From contig CAJNBS010000001.1 of NCBI GenBank assembly GCA_905221065.1, forward strand, positions 1-64,000: DNA of 64,000 bases, in the 5' to 3' direction. Shown in pieces: positions 1 to 9,179 of the stretch (position 1 is the first letter of the stretch; every line of letters begins with the position of its first letter). The notes under the pieces are model-generated. The model did not search any database and was not told the origin of the DNA. It was given only the letters and a program-made list of their open reading frames with translations. A program made the translations under genes and the position numbers. The DNA comes from a bacterium. GTDB taxonomy: Bacteria; Bacillota; Bacilli; Lactobacillales; Streptococcaceae.

Positions 1-1050
1 AAAGCGATCGAAGATAAAGTTAAAGCTGTAAACCCAGATGCAACAGTAGTTGTAGATGACAAAGGAAATGCGACAGTAACACCAAAAGATGGTGAACCAG
101 CCGTAATTCCAGCAGCAGACGTAACTAAGTCAGCAGCAGATGCAGGTAAAGCAAATGCAGGAAATGCAGTAAACACACCAGCAGCTAAGACAGTAGTAAA
201 AGATCCAGCTAACTTAACAGATACTGAGAAAAAAGCAATCGAAGACAAAGTTAAAGCAGTAAACCCAGGATCTAAAGTTGTAGTAGACGATAAAGGAAAC
301 GCAACAGTAACAACACCAGAAGGTAAAACAGCAACAATTCCAGCAACAGACTTAACTAAGTCAGCATCAGACGCAGGTAAAGCAAATGCAGGAAATGGAG
401 CAAATACACCAGCAACTAAGACAGTAGTAAAAGATCCAGCTAACTTAACAGATGAAGAAAAAGCAAAAGTTAAGAAAGCAGTAGAGGATGTAAACCCAGG
501 ATCAACTGTAGTAGTAAATGATAAAGGTGATGTAATCGTTACTAAAGGTGATGGAACAGTATTAGTAATCCCAGAACTTGACTTAGTAATTCCAGAAGAT
601 AAATTAACTGATCCAACTCAACAAAATGGTGTAAATACACCAGCAACTAGAGTGTTAGTTGGAGATAAAGCTAAATTAACAGCTGATGAAATTGAAAAAG
701 TTAAAGAATCAATTAAAGCAGTCAACCCAGGTGCAACTGTAGTAGTAGACGAAAACGGAAATGCGACAGTAACAACACCAGAAGGTAAGACAGCAACAAT
801 TCCAGCAGCTCAATTAGTTAAAGATGCTAAAGATGTTGCAGCTAAGAACAATGGTGAAAACATCAACGTTGACTTCGAAAAAGAAACAGTAGCAGACTTC
901 AATAACTTAACAGATGCAGAAAAAGAAGCTGCAAAAGCTAAGATTAAAGGAGCAAATGCTGATGTGGTAGAAGTTATCTTCGACAAAGCAGGAAATGCAA
1001 CTGTAATTACTAAAGATGGTAAAGTTTACACAATCGTAGCTAAAGATATC
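1..1050 (+). repeat. Tandem 231-bp in-frame repeats of the LPXTG protein
   Basis: Four well-conserved copies and one degenerate copy have a strict period of 231 bp (equivalent positions 31, 262, 493, 724, 955). The copies are nearly identical over long stretches and use mostly A-ending codons (GCA, ACA, GTA). The array runs off the left edge, so the total copy number is unknown. Such arrays expand and contract by recombination and are a usual place for assembly collapse. Confidence 0.9.
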
Positions 1051-1566
1051 TTTAAACAACGTCCATATGTACCATCAAATGGTGGAGGCAATAACGGAGC
1101 TACTAACACTGACGCAAAAGTGGATAAAGCTAAGTTAGAAGGTGCTATCCATCAATTAGATGAATTGATCATTAAAGAATCAGCTAAGCTTGATGCAGAA
1201 ACTGCAAAAGAAGCGAATGACTTATTAGCAGATGCTAAGAAAGTATTTGCTAATGCAGACGCAAGTCAAGCAGAAGTAGATGCAATGGTTAAACGTATCG
1301 AAGACTTCATGGCGAAAATTGCTCCAGCAACTGATCATGCAACTCCAGCTAACGACCAAGCTGCTCAAACACCAGCATTAGCTCCAGCTACAACTCAAGC
1401 AGCAGCTAATGCTAGCCAAGAAGCAGCAAATGCGCGTAAAGCAGCTAAAGAATTGCCAAATACAGGTACAGCAGATTCTACTGTAGCTATGGTAGCAGCT
1501 GCCGCAAGTGCATTACTTGGTCTTGGTCTTGCAGGCCGTCGTCGTAAAGAAGACGAAGAAGCTTAA
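1..1566 (+). CDS. LPXTG cell-wall-anchored repeat surface protein (3' part; 5' end outside window)
   Basis: The reading frame is open from base 1, so the start lies upstream; 521 codons are visible. The frame carries tandem 77-codon repeats: the Asn-Pro of the consensus recurs at 31, 262, 493 and 724, exactly 231 bp apart, with a degenerate fifth unit at 955. Each unit reads roughly DPANLTD-EK, then VKAVNP, then VVVDDKGNATVT and TIPA, a pattern common in streptococcal adhesins with Rib-like or similar beta repeats. A helical FIVAR-like segment follows (codons about 375-440), then an Ala/Pro/Gln-rich wall-spanning stretch. The sortase signal LPNTG is at codon 485, followed by a hydrophobic segment and a RRRKEDEEA tail. 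It should be covalently linked to peptidoglycan by sortase A. The ligand is unknown; adhesion is an inference from architecture. Confidence 0.92.
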   Translation, partial: KAIEDKVKAVNPDATVVVDDKGNATVTPKDGEPAVIPAADVTKSAADAGKANAGNAVNTPAAKTVVKDPANLTDTEKKAIEDKVKAVNPGSKVVVDDKGNATVTTPEGKTATIPATDLTKSASDAGKANAGNGANTPATKTVVKDPANLTDEEKAKVKKAVEDVNPGSTVVVNDKGDVIVTKGDGTVLVIPELDLVIPEDKLTDPTQQNGVNTPATRVLVGDKAKLTADEIEKVKESIKAVNPGATVVVDENGNATVTTPEGKTATIPAAQLVKDAKDVAAKNNGENINVDFEKETVADFNNLTDAEKEAAKAKIKGANADVVEVIFDKAGNATVITKDGKVYTIVAKDIFKQRPYVPSNGGGNNGATNTDAKVDKAKLEGAIHQLDELIIKESAKLDAETAKEANDLLADAKKVFANADASQAEVDAMVKRIEDFMAKIAPATDHATPANDQAAQTPALAPATTQAAANASQEAANARKAAKELPNTGTADSTVAMVAAAASALLGLGLAGRRRKEDEEA

Positions 1567-1617
1567 TTGGTAGATTGTTTGATACTTATCAGATGATAAA
1601 TCCGATTTTTAAAGCTT

Positions 1618-1723
1618 ATACTCTTCGAAAATCAAATTCAAACCACGTCAGCTTCACCTTGCCGTACTCAAGTACAGCCTTCGGCTAGCTTCCTAGTTTG
1701 CTCTTTGATTTTCATTGAGTATT
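1618..1723 (+). repeat. BOX element, short A-C type (copy 1)
   Basis: It begins ATACTCTTCGAAAATC, contains the CAAACCACGTCAGC core and CGTACTCAAGTACAG, and ends GCTAGCTTCCTAGTTTGC through CATTGAGTAT. These are the ends of the pneumococcal BOX repeat (boxA and boxC modules, no boxB). It is related to the copies at 5331, 27096, 52356 and 60263. Confidence 0.9.
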
Positions 1724-1745
1724 AAACAAGTACCTCTCATAAGAA

Positions 1746-1780
1746 AATCTCCTAGCAGGAAAGTCTGCTAGGAGATTTTT
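1746..1780. terminator. Bidirectional rho-independent terminator
   Basis: A perfect 11-bp stem TCTCCTAGCAG / CTGCTAGGAGA with a 6-nt loop has T-runs on both strands. It serves the surface-protein gene (+) and the converging GH92 gene (-). Confidence 0.85.
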
Positions 1781-1785
1781 GCATT

Positions 1786-3882
1786 TCAGGAAGTGGACGG
1801 CTGACTTGGCAACCAGCTGAGGGTAAAGGTTAGTTGCTCAGCTTTCAAGAGGTCTTGGTGTTGGATGCTAGATACGGGGATCTTGTCAAGTTGACACTCT
1901 TTGACAAAGTTGAAGTGGCTGTGGTTTTGCTTAGTATAAATATCTAGCCATTTATCTTCTTTAGCTAGGTAGATACGGAGGTAGTCAAAGAGAGGAATTC
2001 CGAGGTCATAGCTTGGTTTTCCTGGACAGGTCGGATAAAATCCGAGAGCCGACCAGATGTACCAAGCAGAGAGACTGCCATTGTCTTCATCGCCAGGATA
2101 GGCTTGCCAGCTTGGGTGAAAGGCTTTCTGACGTAAGGTCTTAATAAGGAGGGCAGTGTAGTCAGGGTAGTTGCTGTAACGGAAGAGATAAGGAATGTGG
2201 AAGCTCGGTTGGTTGGAAATGGCGACTTGTCCAAAAGGAGCAGTAGCCATCTCGCTCATCTCATGAATCTCGTAACCATAGCCTGTTGTCTCAAATAGAG
2301 GAGAATCTTGACAGGTTTTCAAAAGATAGTTGCTAAAGGCTTCTTTTCCACCCATAAGTTGGATTAAGCCTGGGATGTCGTGGAGGACGCCTAAAGTCGC
2401 TTGAATAGCAGAGCATTCAGCGTAGTCTCGTCCCCAACTATAGGGAGAGAAGTCAGGACGGAAGTTCCCTTGCTTGTCTCGCGCTCGCATGTAACCTGTC
2501 TCAGCGTCAAATAGATGGCGGTAATTTTGTGAAGCAGTTCTATAAGTTTCTGCGATGTTTGTTTTTCCGAGTTTTTCGGCACAGCTGGCGATACAAAAGT
2601 CGCTATAGGCATAGTCTAGGGTATGGCTGACGCTTTCGTGGTGGTCGGTAGAGAGGTAGCCCAGTTCTTGGTATTGGGCTAGTCCGTGGCGGCCATTGAT
2701 GCCAAGAGGGTCGGACTTGCTGGCTGTTTCAAGCATGGCTTGAAGGAGTTCTTCTTCCAATTCGGGAGCCATGTCCTTGCAGGCGCTATCTGCGATAATG
2801 CCATCTAAAAGGGTACCAGGCATCATGCCACGTTCATCTGGGGCCAGCCATTTTGGAAGGAAACCAGTATCGCGGTAGCTATTGAGAAAACCTTCTAAAA
2901 AGAGACGATAATGCCCTGGTATGATAAGGGCAAAGAGGGGGAAGGTGGTGCGGAAGGTATCCCAGAAACCATTGTTGCTAAATAGGACACCGGGCTTGAC
3001 AGTACCAGTAGCCAGATCCATGTGGATGGCTTGCCCTGATTCATCAATCTCATAAAAAGTCTGTGGGAAGAGGAAGAGTCTGTAGAGGCAGTGGTCAAAG
3101 AAGGTTCGGTCAGCTTCTCCTGTCTCTATAATATCAAAACGATGGAGGAGATTTTCCCAGTCCGCTTGTGCATTTGCTTTACAGCTATCAAAATCTTCTT
3201 GAGGTAGATTAAGCAGTGCTTGAGTAGGAGAGATGAAAGAAGTCGCTAGCTGAATTTCAGCATGGCTACTTGCTAAGTAAATTCGCCAGTCTTCACCTTC
3301 TTGGCTGATAGCAAGAATATCCGTATTCATTTGCAGGACTGTGAACATCGTTAGTGGATTTTTGTTGGTTTCAGTTTTTCCCTCTTGTCGCAGGGCAAGA
3401 GTTCGCTTATCTACTTGATCCATGGTCAGTTCCTCTGCTGCGTGAAGATAGAGGGAGAGGGCTTTGCCTTGCTTTTGCTCCAAACGAATAGAAGCACCGT
3501 AGCAAGTCGGTGTGAGCTGGGTTTCAATCTGATAGCGCAGGGAGAAAGTCTTCAGATAATGAGGTTGGAAAGAGGCCTTATCCATATTATAGGAAGACTG
3601 ACGATGGAAGAGGCTGTCTCCACCCAGTTGGCCTGTGACAGGTGTCAGAAGGATCCAAGAGTAGTCGCCAATCCAAGGACTGGGCTGGTGGGTTAATCGA
3701 ATCCCCTGAAAGATAGGCAGATGTGGATCAAAAAACCAAGATCCATCCTGGTCACTGGTCTGGGGCACAAAGTAATTCATCCCAAAAGGAAGGCCTGTGT
3801 ATGGCAGGGTATTTCCCCGAGAAAAGGCATGCTTGCTGGCAGTTCCAAAGCGGGTATCGATGCTTTCAAGTAGTGGTTTCAT
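1786..3882 (-). CDS. GH92 exo-alpha-mannosidase (alpha-1,2 type)
   Basis: 698 aa, no signal peptide, so it acts in the cytoplasm on imported N-glycan. GH92 features include GLPFGMNYF near residues 30-38, GFWDTFRTTFPLF near 303, the ESVSHTLDYAYSDF helix, and GDEDNGSLSAWYIWSALGFYP near 597. The last is the family's calcium/acid-residue region, usually written GNDDxGxMSAWY. The family removes terminal mannose by inversion with Ca2+. Length and sequence fit the pneumococcal alpha-1,2-mannosidase SP_2145, which trims the alpha-1,2 caps of high-mannose glycans before the GH125 and GH38 enzymes act. It is transcribed away from the other mannosidase genes. On the minus strand TATAAT (3909-3914) lies about 25 bp upstream of the start, with a weak TTCTAA -35. 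Confidence 0.93.
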   Translation of the reverse strand: MKPLLESIDTRFGTASKHAFSRGNTLPYTGLPFGMNYFVPQTSDQDGSWFFDPHLPIFQGIRLTHQPSPWIGDYSWILLTPVTGQLGGDSLFHRQSSYNMDKASFQPHYLKTFSLRYQIETQLTPTCYGASIRLEQKQGKALSLYLHAAEELTMDQVDKRTLALRQEGKTETNKNPLTMFTVLQMNTDILAISQEGEDWRIYLASSHAEIQLATSFISPTQALLNLPQEDFDSCKANAQADWENLLHRFDIIETGEADRTFFDHCLYRLFLFPQTFYEIDESGQAIHMDLATGTVKPGVLFSNNGFWDTFRTTFPLFALIIPGHYRLFLEGFLNSYRDTGFLPKWLAPDERGMMPGTLLDGIIADSACKDMAPELEEELLQAMLETASKSDPLGINGRHGLAQYQELGYLSTDHHESVSHTLDYAYSDFCIASCAEKLGKTNIAETYRTASQNYRHLFDAETGYMRARDKQGNFRPDFSPYSWGRDYAECSAIQATLGVLHDIPGLIQLMGGKEAFSNYLLKTCQDSPLFETTGYGYEIHEMSEMATAPFGQVAISNQPSFHIPYLFRYSNYPDYTALLIKTLRQKAFHPSWQAYPGDEDNGSLSAWYIWSALGFYPTCPGKPSYDLGIPLFDYLRIYLAKEDKWLDIYTKQNHSHFNFVKECQLDKIPVSSIQHQDLLKAEQLTFTLSWLPSQPSTS

Positions 3883-3908
3883 AGTCTTTCCTTTAGCTGT
3901 TTTTCTAC

Positions 3909-3937
3909 ATTATATCAGAAAAATGGGGCCTTTAGAA
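3909..3937 (-). promoter_or_regulatory. Putative promoter of the GH92 gene
   Basis: The minus strand reads TTCTAA (3932-3937), 17 bp, then TATAAT (3909-3914). The -10 is perfect and the -35 weak, as expected for a regulated gene. Confidence 0.55.
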
Positions 3938-4050
3938 AAGGAGTTTCAAAGATAACTATTTTGTAGAAAAATGACTATCATTTGTGTATGTATTTTCTGT
4001 CTCAAAAGCTATATACTGAAAATGAAACTTGTTTGAAAGAGGAATGATAC

Positions 4051-5331
4051 ATGATTTATTCGAAAGAAATTGTTAGAGAGTGGCTAGATGAAGTAGCAGA
4101 GCGGGCCAAGGACCATCCAGAGTGGGTGGATGTTTTCGAGCGTTGCTACACAGATACCTTGGACAATACGGTTGAAATCCTAGAAGATGGTTCAACCTTT
4201 GTGCTCACAGGAGATATTCCTGCTATGTGGCTTCGAGATTCGACGGCACAGCTACGACCATACCTTCATGTGGCTAAAAGAGATGCTCTCCTGCGTCAGA
4301 CCATTGCAGGTTTGGTTAAACGTCAGATGACTTTGATTCTCAAGGATCCTTATGCCAACTCCTTTAACATTGAGGAAAACTGGAAGGGTCACCATGAGAC
4401 CGATCATACAGACCTCAATGGCTGGATTTGGGAACGCAAGTATGAGGTGGACTCGCTTTGCTATCCTTTGCAGTTGGCTTATCTCCTCTGGAAAGAGACT
4501 GGTGAGACTAGTCAGTTTGATGAGACTTTTGTCGCAGCGACCAAGGAAATTCTTCATCTGTGGACGGTAGAACAAGACCACAAGAACTCTCCTTATCGTT
4601 TTGTCCGAGATACGGACCGCAAGGAAGATACCTTGGTAAATGATGGCTTTGGACCTGATTTTGCAGTGACAGGTATGACTTGGTCAGCTTTTCGTCCGAG
4701 CGATGACTGCTGCCAGTATAGCTACTTGATTCCGTCCAATATGTTTGCAGTTGTTGTTTTGAGGTATGTTCAAGAAATCTTTGCAGAACTAGACCTAGCT
4801 GATAGCGAGAGTGTTATTGCTGATGCTAAGCGTCTCAAAGCGGAGATCCAAGAAGGTATCGAAAACTACGCCTACACAAGCAACAGCAAGGGCGAAAAGA
4901 TTTATGCCTTTGAAGTGGATGGTCTAGGAAATGCCAGCATCATGGATGATCCAAACGTACCAAGTTTGTTGGCTGCGCCTTATCTGGGCTACTGTTCAGT
5001 CGATGACGAAGTCTATCAAGCAACTCGTCGTACCATTTTGAGCCCTGAAAATCCATATTTCTACCAAGGAGAATACGCTAGTGGCCTCGGAAGTTCCCAT
5101 ACCTTCTATCGCTATATCTGGCCCATTGCCCTTTCTATCCAAGGATTGACAACAAGAGATAAGGCAGAGAAGAAATTCTTGCTGGATCAGCTAGTTGCTT
5201 GCGATGGGGGCACAGGTGTCATGCATGAAAGCTTCCACGTGGACGACCCAACGCTTTACTCTCGTGAATGGTTCTCTTGGGCCAATATGATGTTCTGTGA
5301 GTTAGTCTTGGATTACCTGGATATCCGCTAA
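4051..5331 (+). CDS. GH125 exo-alpha-1,6-mannosidase
   Basis: 426 aa, cytoplasmic. The GH125 signature GDIPAMWLRDSTAQ is at residues 54-67, and the C-terminal MHESFHVDDPTLY and REWFSWANMMF motifs are near 391-415. The family is metal-independent and inverting, and hydrolyses terminal alpha-1,6-linked mannose. The pneumococcal enzyme SP_2144 is the closest match I recognise. The start is ATG after AAAGAGGAATGATAC. TATACT at 4012-4017 is a likely -10, but no good -35 is visible. The stop codon shares its last base with a BOX element, which separates the gene from the GH38 gene by 212 bp. It probably acts on mannosides produced inside the cell from imported N-glycan fragments. Confidence 0.94.
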   Translation: MIYSKEIVREWLDEVAERAKDHPEWVDVFERCYTDTLDNTVEILEDGSTFVLTGDIPAMWLRDSTAQLRPYLHVAKRDALLRQTIAGLVKRQMTLILKDPYANSFNIEENWKGHHETDHTDLNGWIWERKYEVDSLCYPLQLAYLLWKETGETSQFDETFVAATKEILHLWTVEQDHKNSPYRFVRDTDRKEDTLVNDGFGPDFAVTGMTWSAFRPSDDCCQYSYLIPSNMFAVVVLRYVQEIFAELDLADSESVIADAKRLKAEIQEGIENYAYTSNSKGEKIYAFEVDGLGNASIMDDPNVPSLLAAPYLGYCSVDDEVYQATRRTILSPENPYFYQGEYASGLGSSHTFYRYIWPIALSIQGLTTRDKAEKKFLLDQLVACDGGTGVMHESFHVDDPTLYSREWFSWANMMFCELVLDYLDIR

Positions 5332-5443
5332 TACTCTTCGAAAATCTCTTCAAACCACGTCAGCTTTATCTGCAACCTCAAAGCTGTGCTTTGAGCAACC
5401 TGCGGCTAGCTTCCTAGTTTGCTCTTTGATTTTTATTGAGTAT
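5331..5443 (+). repeat. BOX element, long A-C type (copy 2)
   Basis: It runs from ATACTCTTCG to TTATTGAGTAT and includes CTCAAAGCTGTGCTTTGAG before GCGGCTAGCTTCC. It starts on the last base of the GH125 stop codon. It lies between two co-oriented catabolic genes and could affect readthrough or message stability. Confidence 0.9.
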
Positions 5444-5495
5444 AAGGAACACGCTTTAGCGCAACTGATTCTTGGAAAGAATCACAAATTTACAT

Positions 5496-5509
5496 TTAAA
5501 ACGTTAACA
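5496..5509 (+). promoter_or_regulatory. Candidate cre (CcpA) site before GH38
   Basis: TTAAAACGTTAACA matches the catabolite-response consensus TGNNANCGNTNNCA at all but one fixed base. It lies 35 bp before the GH38 start. The pneumococcal mannosidase cluster is known to be under CcpA, which supports the call. Confidence 0.5.
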
Positions 5510-5543
5510 ATAAAAATTTAAATTTAGAATGAGGTTTTACTTC

Positions 5544-8192
5544 ATGGAAAATGTTGTCGTACATATTATCTCACATAGTCACTGGGACCGTGAGTGGTAC
5601 TTGCCTTTTGAAAGCCACCGTATGCAGTTGGTGGAATTGTTTGACAATCTCTTTGATCTCTTTGAAAATGACCCTGAGTTCAAGAGTTTCCATTTAGATG
5701 GACAAACCATTGTCCTTGATGACTACTTGCAAATTCGTCCTGAAAATCGTGACAAAGTTCAACGTTATATCGACGAAGGTAAACTTAAAATTGGTCCCTT
5801 TTACATCTTGCAGGATGACTACTTGATTTCAAGTGAAGCCAATGTCCGCAATACTCTTATTGGTCAGCAGGAGGCTGCAAAATGGGGCAAATCCACCCAG
5901 ATTGGTTACTTCCCAGATACCTTTGGAAATATGGGACAAGCGCCTCAAATCCTTCAAAAATCAGGCATTCACGTGGCAGCCTTTGGTCGTGGTGTGAAAC
6001 CGATTGGATTTGACAACCAAGTCCTCGAAGATGAGCAGTTTACTTCCCAGTTTTCAGAAATGTACTGGCAGGGTGCGGATGGTAGTCGTGTCCTCGGGAT
6101 TCTCTTTGCCAACTGGTACAGTAATGGGAATGAAATCCCTGTTGATAAAGACGAGGCCTTGACCTTCTGGAAACAAAAACTGGCAGATGTGCGTGACTAC
6201 GCTTCGACCAACCAATGGTTGATGATGAACGGCTGTGACCACCAGCCTGTTCAGAAAAATCTGAGCGAAGCCATTCGTGTAGCAAATGAACTCTTCCCAG
6301 ATGTAACCTTTGTTCATAGTTCTTTTGATGAATATGTCCAAGCCGTGGAAGGTGCCCTTCCTGAACACTTATCAACGGTTACAGGTGAGTTGACCAGTCA
6401 GGAAACCGATGGCTGGTACACACTTGCCAACACTTCTTCATCTCGTATTTATCTCAAACAAGCCTTCCAAGAAAATAGCAATCTCCTCGAGCAAGTGGTA
6501 GAACCCTTGACGATTATCACTGGGGGTCACAACCACAAGGACCAGTTGACCTATGCTTGGAAAACACTTTTGCAAAATGCGCCGCATGATAGTATCTGTG
6601 GCTGTAGTGTGGACGAAGTTCACCGTGAGATGGAAACCCGTTTTGCCAAGGTTAATCAAGTCGGAAACTTTGTTAAGAGCAACTTGCTCAATGAGTGGAA
6701 GGGTAAAATCGCTACAGCTAAGGCTCAAAGTGACTATCTCTTTACGGTTATTAACACAGGCTTGCATGATAAGGTCGATACTGTCAGCACAGTGATTGAT
6801 GTGGCGACTTGTGATTTCAAGGAATTACATCCAACAGAAGGCTATAAGAAGATGGCTGCCTTGACCTTGCCAAGCTACCGTGTGGAGGACTTGGATGGTC
6901 GTCCTGTAGAGGCTAAAATTGAAGACCTTGGGGCTAATTTTGAGTATGATTTACCAAAAGACAAGTTCCGCCAAGCTCGTATTGCTCGTCAAGTGCGCGT
7001 GACCATCCCAGTTCACCTAGCACCGCTTTCTTGGACAACCTTCCAATTGCTGGAAGGAGAACAAGAACACCGTGATGGCATCTACCAAAACGGAGTGATT
7101 GATACGCCATTTGTAACGGTGAGTGTGGATGACAATATCACAGTCTATGACAAGACAACTCACGAAGCCTACGAAGACTTTATCCGCTTTGAAGACCGTG
7201 GGGATATCGGAAACGAGTATATCTATTTCCAACCAAAAGGAACAGAGCCTATCTTTGCAGAGCTTAAGGGCTACGAGGTCTTGGAAAACACAGCTCGCTA
7301 CGCTAAGATTTTGCTCAAACATGAATTGACAGTGCCAGTCAGTGCCGATGAAAAACTAGAAGAAGAGCAAAAAGGCATCATCGAGTTTATGAAGCGAGAG
7401 GCTGGACGGTCAGAAGAATTGACAAGCATTCCTCTTGAAACTGAGTTGACTGTCTTCGTTGACAATCCACAAATCCGCTTTAAGACTCGCTTTACTAACA
7501 CTGCTAAGGACCACCGTATCCGTCTCTTGGTTAAGACTCATAACACGCGTCCAAGCAATGATTCTGAAAGCATCTATGAAGTGGTGACACGACCAAACAA
7601 ACCAGCAGCTTCATGGGAAAATCCTGAAAATCCTCAACACCAACAAGCCTTTGTCAGCCTTTATGATGATGAAAAAGGTGTGACTGTATCTAACAAGGGA
7701 TTGAATGAATACGAAATCCTTGGAGACGACACCATTGCCGTGACTATTTTGCGTGCATCAGGTGAGTTGGGCGACTGGGGTTACTTCCCAACACCAGAAG
7801 CACAATGCTTACGTGAGTTTGAAGTCGAATTTGCGATTGAGTGCCACCAAGCCCAAGAACGCTTCTCAGCCTATCGTCGCGCTAAAGCCTTGCAGACACC
7901 ATTTACCAGCCTTCAGATTGCTAGACAAGAAGGAAGCGTGGCTGCGACTGGTAGCCTCTTGAGTCATTCTGTTCTCAGCATACCGCAAATCTGTCCGACA
8001 GCCTTTAAGGTAGCTGAAAATGAAGAAGGCTATGTTCTTCGCTACTACAATATGTGTAGTGAAAATGTGCGTGTACCGGAAAGTCAACATCTCTTCCTTG
8101 ACCTACTTGAACGACCATACCCAGTTCATAGAGGCCTCATTGCACCACAAGAGATTCGTACAGAATTGATCAAAACAACAGAAATTTTATGA
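5544..8192 (+). CDS. GH38 alpha-mannosidase
   Basis: The ATG at 5544 is preferred over the in-frame ATG at 5529 because GAGG (5531-5534) sits 9 bp upstream and the protein then starts MENVVVHIISHSHWDREW; this gives 882 aa. Zinc-site residues are in HSHWDREW (11-18). The nucleophile Asp is in FPDTFGNMGQ near residue 125, and NAPHDSICGCSVDEV near 345 carries further metal/His residues. It is a retaining, cytoplasmic enzyme. Pneumococcal SP_2143, the apparent orthologue, cleaves alpha-1,3-mannose in N-glycan cores. It follows GH125 in a probable operon and overlaps the promoter of the ROK gene at its 3' end. Confidence 0.94.
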   Translation: MENVVVHIISHSHWDREWYLPFESHRMQLVELFDNLFDLFENDPEFKSFHLDGQTIVLDDYLQIRPENRDKVQRYIDEGKLKIGPFYILQDDYLISSEANVRNTLIGQQEAAKWGKSTQIGYFPDTFGNMGQAPQILQKSGIHVAAFGRGVKPIGFDNQVLEDEQFTSQFSEMYWQGADGSRVLGILFANWYSNGNEIPVDKDEALTFWKQKLADVRDYASTNQWLMMNGCDHQPVQKNLSEAIRVANELFPDVTFVHSSFDEYVQAVEGALPEHLSTVTGELTSQETDGWYTLANTSSSRIYLKQAFQENSNLLEQVVEPLTIITGGHNHKDQLTYAWKTLLQNAPHDSICGCSVDEVHREMETRFAKVNQVGNFVKSNLLNEWKGKIATAKAQSDYLFTVINTGLHDKVDTVSTVIDVATCDFKELHPTEGYKKMAALTLPSYRVEDLDGRPVEAKIEDLGANFEYDLPKDKFRQARIARQVRVTIPVHLAPLSWTTFQLLEGEQEHRDGIYQNGVIDTPFVTVSVDDNITVYDKTTHEAYEDFIRFEDRGDIGNEYIYFQPKGTEPIFAELKGYEVLENTARYAKILLKHELTVPVSADEKLEEEQKGIIEFMKREAGRSEELTSIPLETELTVFVDNPQIRFKTRFTNTAKDHRIRLLVKTHNTRPSNDSESIYEVVTRPNKPAASWENPENPQHQQAFVSLYDDEKGVTVSNKGLNEYEILGDDTIAVTILRASGELGDWGYFPTPEAQCLREFEVEFAIECHQAQERFSAYRRAKALQTPFTSLQIARQEGSVAATGSLLSHSVLSIPQICPTAFKVAENEEGYVLRYYNMCSENVRVPESQHLFLDLLERPYPVHRGLIAPQEIRTELIKTTEIL

Positions 8193-8198
8193 TATAAT
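8190..8198 (+). promoter_or_regulatory. Extended -10 promoter for the ROK gene
   Basis: TGATATAAT lies at the very end of the GH38 coding sequence, 72 bp before the ROK start. TTGATC at 8166-8171 is too far away (21 bp) to be a standard -35, so the TGn extension probably matters. Confidence 0.45.
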
Positions 8199-8270
8199 AA
8201 AATAAAAAAAAAGGAAGTATGAGTGACAAAGTATGAATAAATAACTTTTTTGCTCTTTTGAGGGAAAATA

Positions 8271-9179
8271 ATGACTATTGCAACGATTGATATTGGGGGA
8301 ACTGGGACTAAGTTTGCTAGTCTGACTTCTGATGGGAAAATACTAGATAAGACAAGCATTCCAACGCCAGAAAGCTTGGAAGATTTACTAGCTTGGTTAG
8401 ACCAACGTTTGTCAGAGAGAACTTATCGTGGTATTGCCATGAGTATGCCAGGGGCGGTTAATCAAGAAACGGGTGTGATTGAGGGAGTTAGTGCGCTACC
8501 CTACATCCATGGCTTTTCTTGGTATGCAGCTCTTGCCCATCATCAGCTACCTGTCCATCTAGAAAATGATGCCAACTGTGTTGGGCTCAGTGAATTGCTG
8601 GCTAATCCAGAGCTTGAAAATGTAGCCTGTGTTGTGATTGGGACAGGGATTGGTGGAGCCATGATTATCAATGGTAGGCTTCATAGAGGTCGCCACGGCT
8701 TGGGTGGGGAATTTGGCTATATGACAACCCTTGCCCCTGCTGAAAGTCTCAATAATTGGTCTCTGCTTGCTTCTACAAGTAGTTTAGTAAATTATGTTGT
8801 TGAAAAATCAGGTCAGACAGACTGGGATGGACATAAGATTTACCAAGAGGCGGCAACTGGGAATTCCCTTTGCCAGGAAGCCATTGAACGAATGAACCGT
8901 AATCTGGCGCAAGGCTTGCTCAATATCCAATATCTCATTGATCCAGATGTTATTAGTTTGGGAGGATCTATTAGTCAAAATCCAGACTTTATCCAAGGTG
9001 TTCAGAGAATGGTCCAATATTTCGTAGAGTCATATGGAACGTACACTGTCGCACCAAAAATTCAGGCTTGTACCTATCGTGCAGATGCCAATCTTTATGG
9101 TGCCCTTGTTAATTGGCTACAGGAGGAAAAAGAATGGCAGACTTTATCGGAATCAGTAGCAAGCAAACTACAGCTATAG
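8271..9179 (+). CDS. ROK-family sugar kinase
   Basis: 302 aa. The ASKHA phosphate loop DIGGTGTK is at residues 7-14, VENDAN with the probable catalytic Asp near 98, the second phosphate loop [10 protein letters not shown] near 122-130, and the ROK zinc-region remnant [11 protein letters not shown] near 140-150. The usual CxCGxxGCxE cysteines are absent, as in several streptococcal ROK kinases. There is no N-terminal helix-turn-helix, so it is a kinase and not a ROK repressor. Within the mannosidase/hexosaminidase cluster its substrate is probably mannose, GlcNAc or ManNAc released inside the cell; the sequence alone does not decide. Its 3' end overlaps the GH20 gene by 46 bp. Confidence 0.88.
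   Translation: MTIATIDIGGTGTKFASLTSDGKILDKTSIPTPESLEDLLAWLDQRLSERTYRGIAMSMPGAVNQETGVIEGVSALPYIHGFSWYAALAHHQLPVHLENDANCVGLSELLANPELENVACVVIGTGIGGAMIINGRLHRGRHGLGGEFGYMTTLAPAESLNNWSLLASTSSLVNYVVEKSGQTDWDGHKIYQEAATGNSLCQEAIERMNRNLAQGLLNIQYLIDPDVISLGGSISQNPDFIQGVQRMVQYFVESYGTYTVAPKIQACTYRADANLYGALVNWLQEEKEWQTLSESVASKLQL

Noticed and set aside
1..1050. CRISPR-like periodicity
   Set aside because: The 231-bp repeats are in-frame protein repeats without short spacers.
1618..1723. RUP element
   Set aside because: Length is similar, but the ends and core match the BOX boxA/boxC modules.
8271..9179. ROK transcriptional repressor
   Set aside because: There is no N-terminal DNA-binding domain; the protein begins directly with the kinase phosphate loop.
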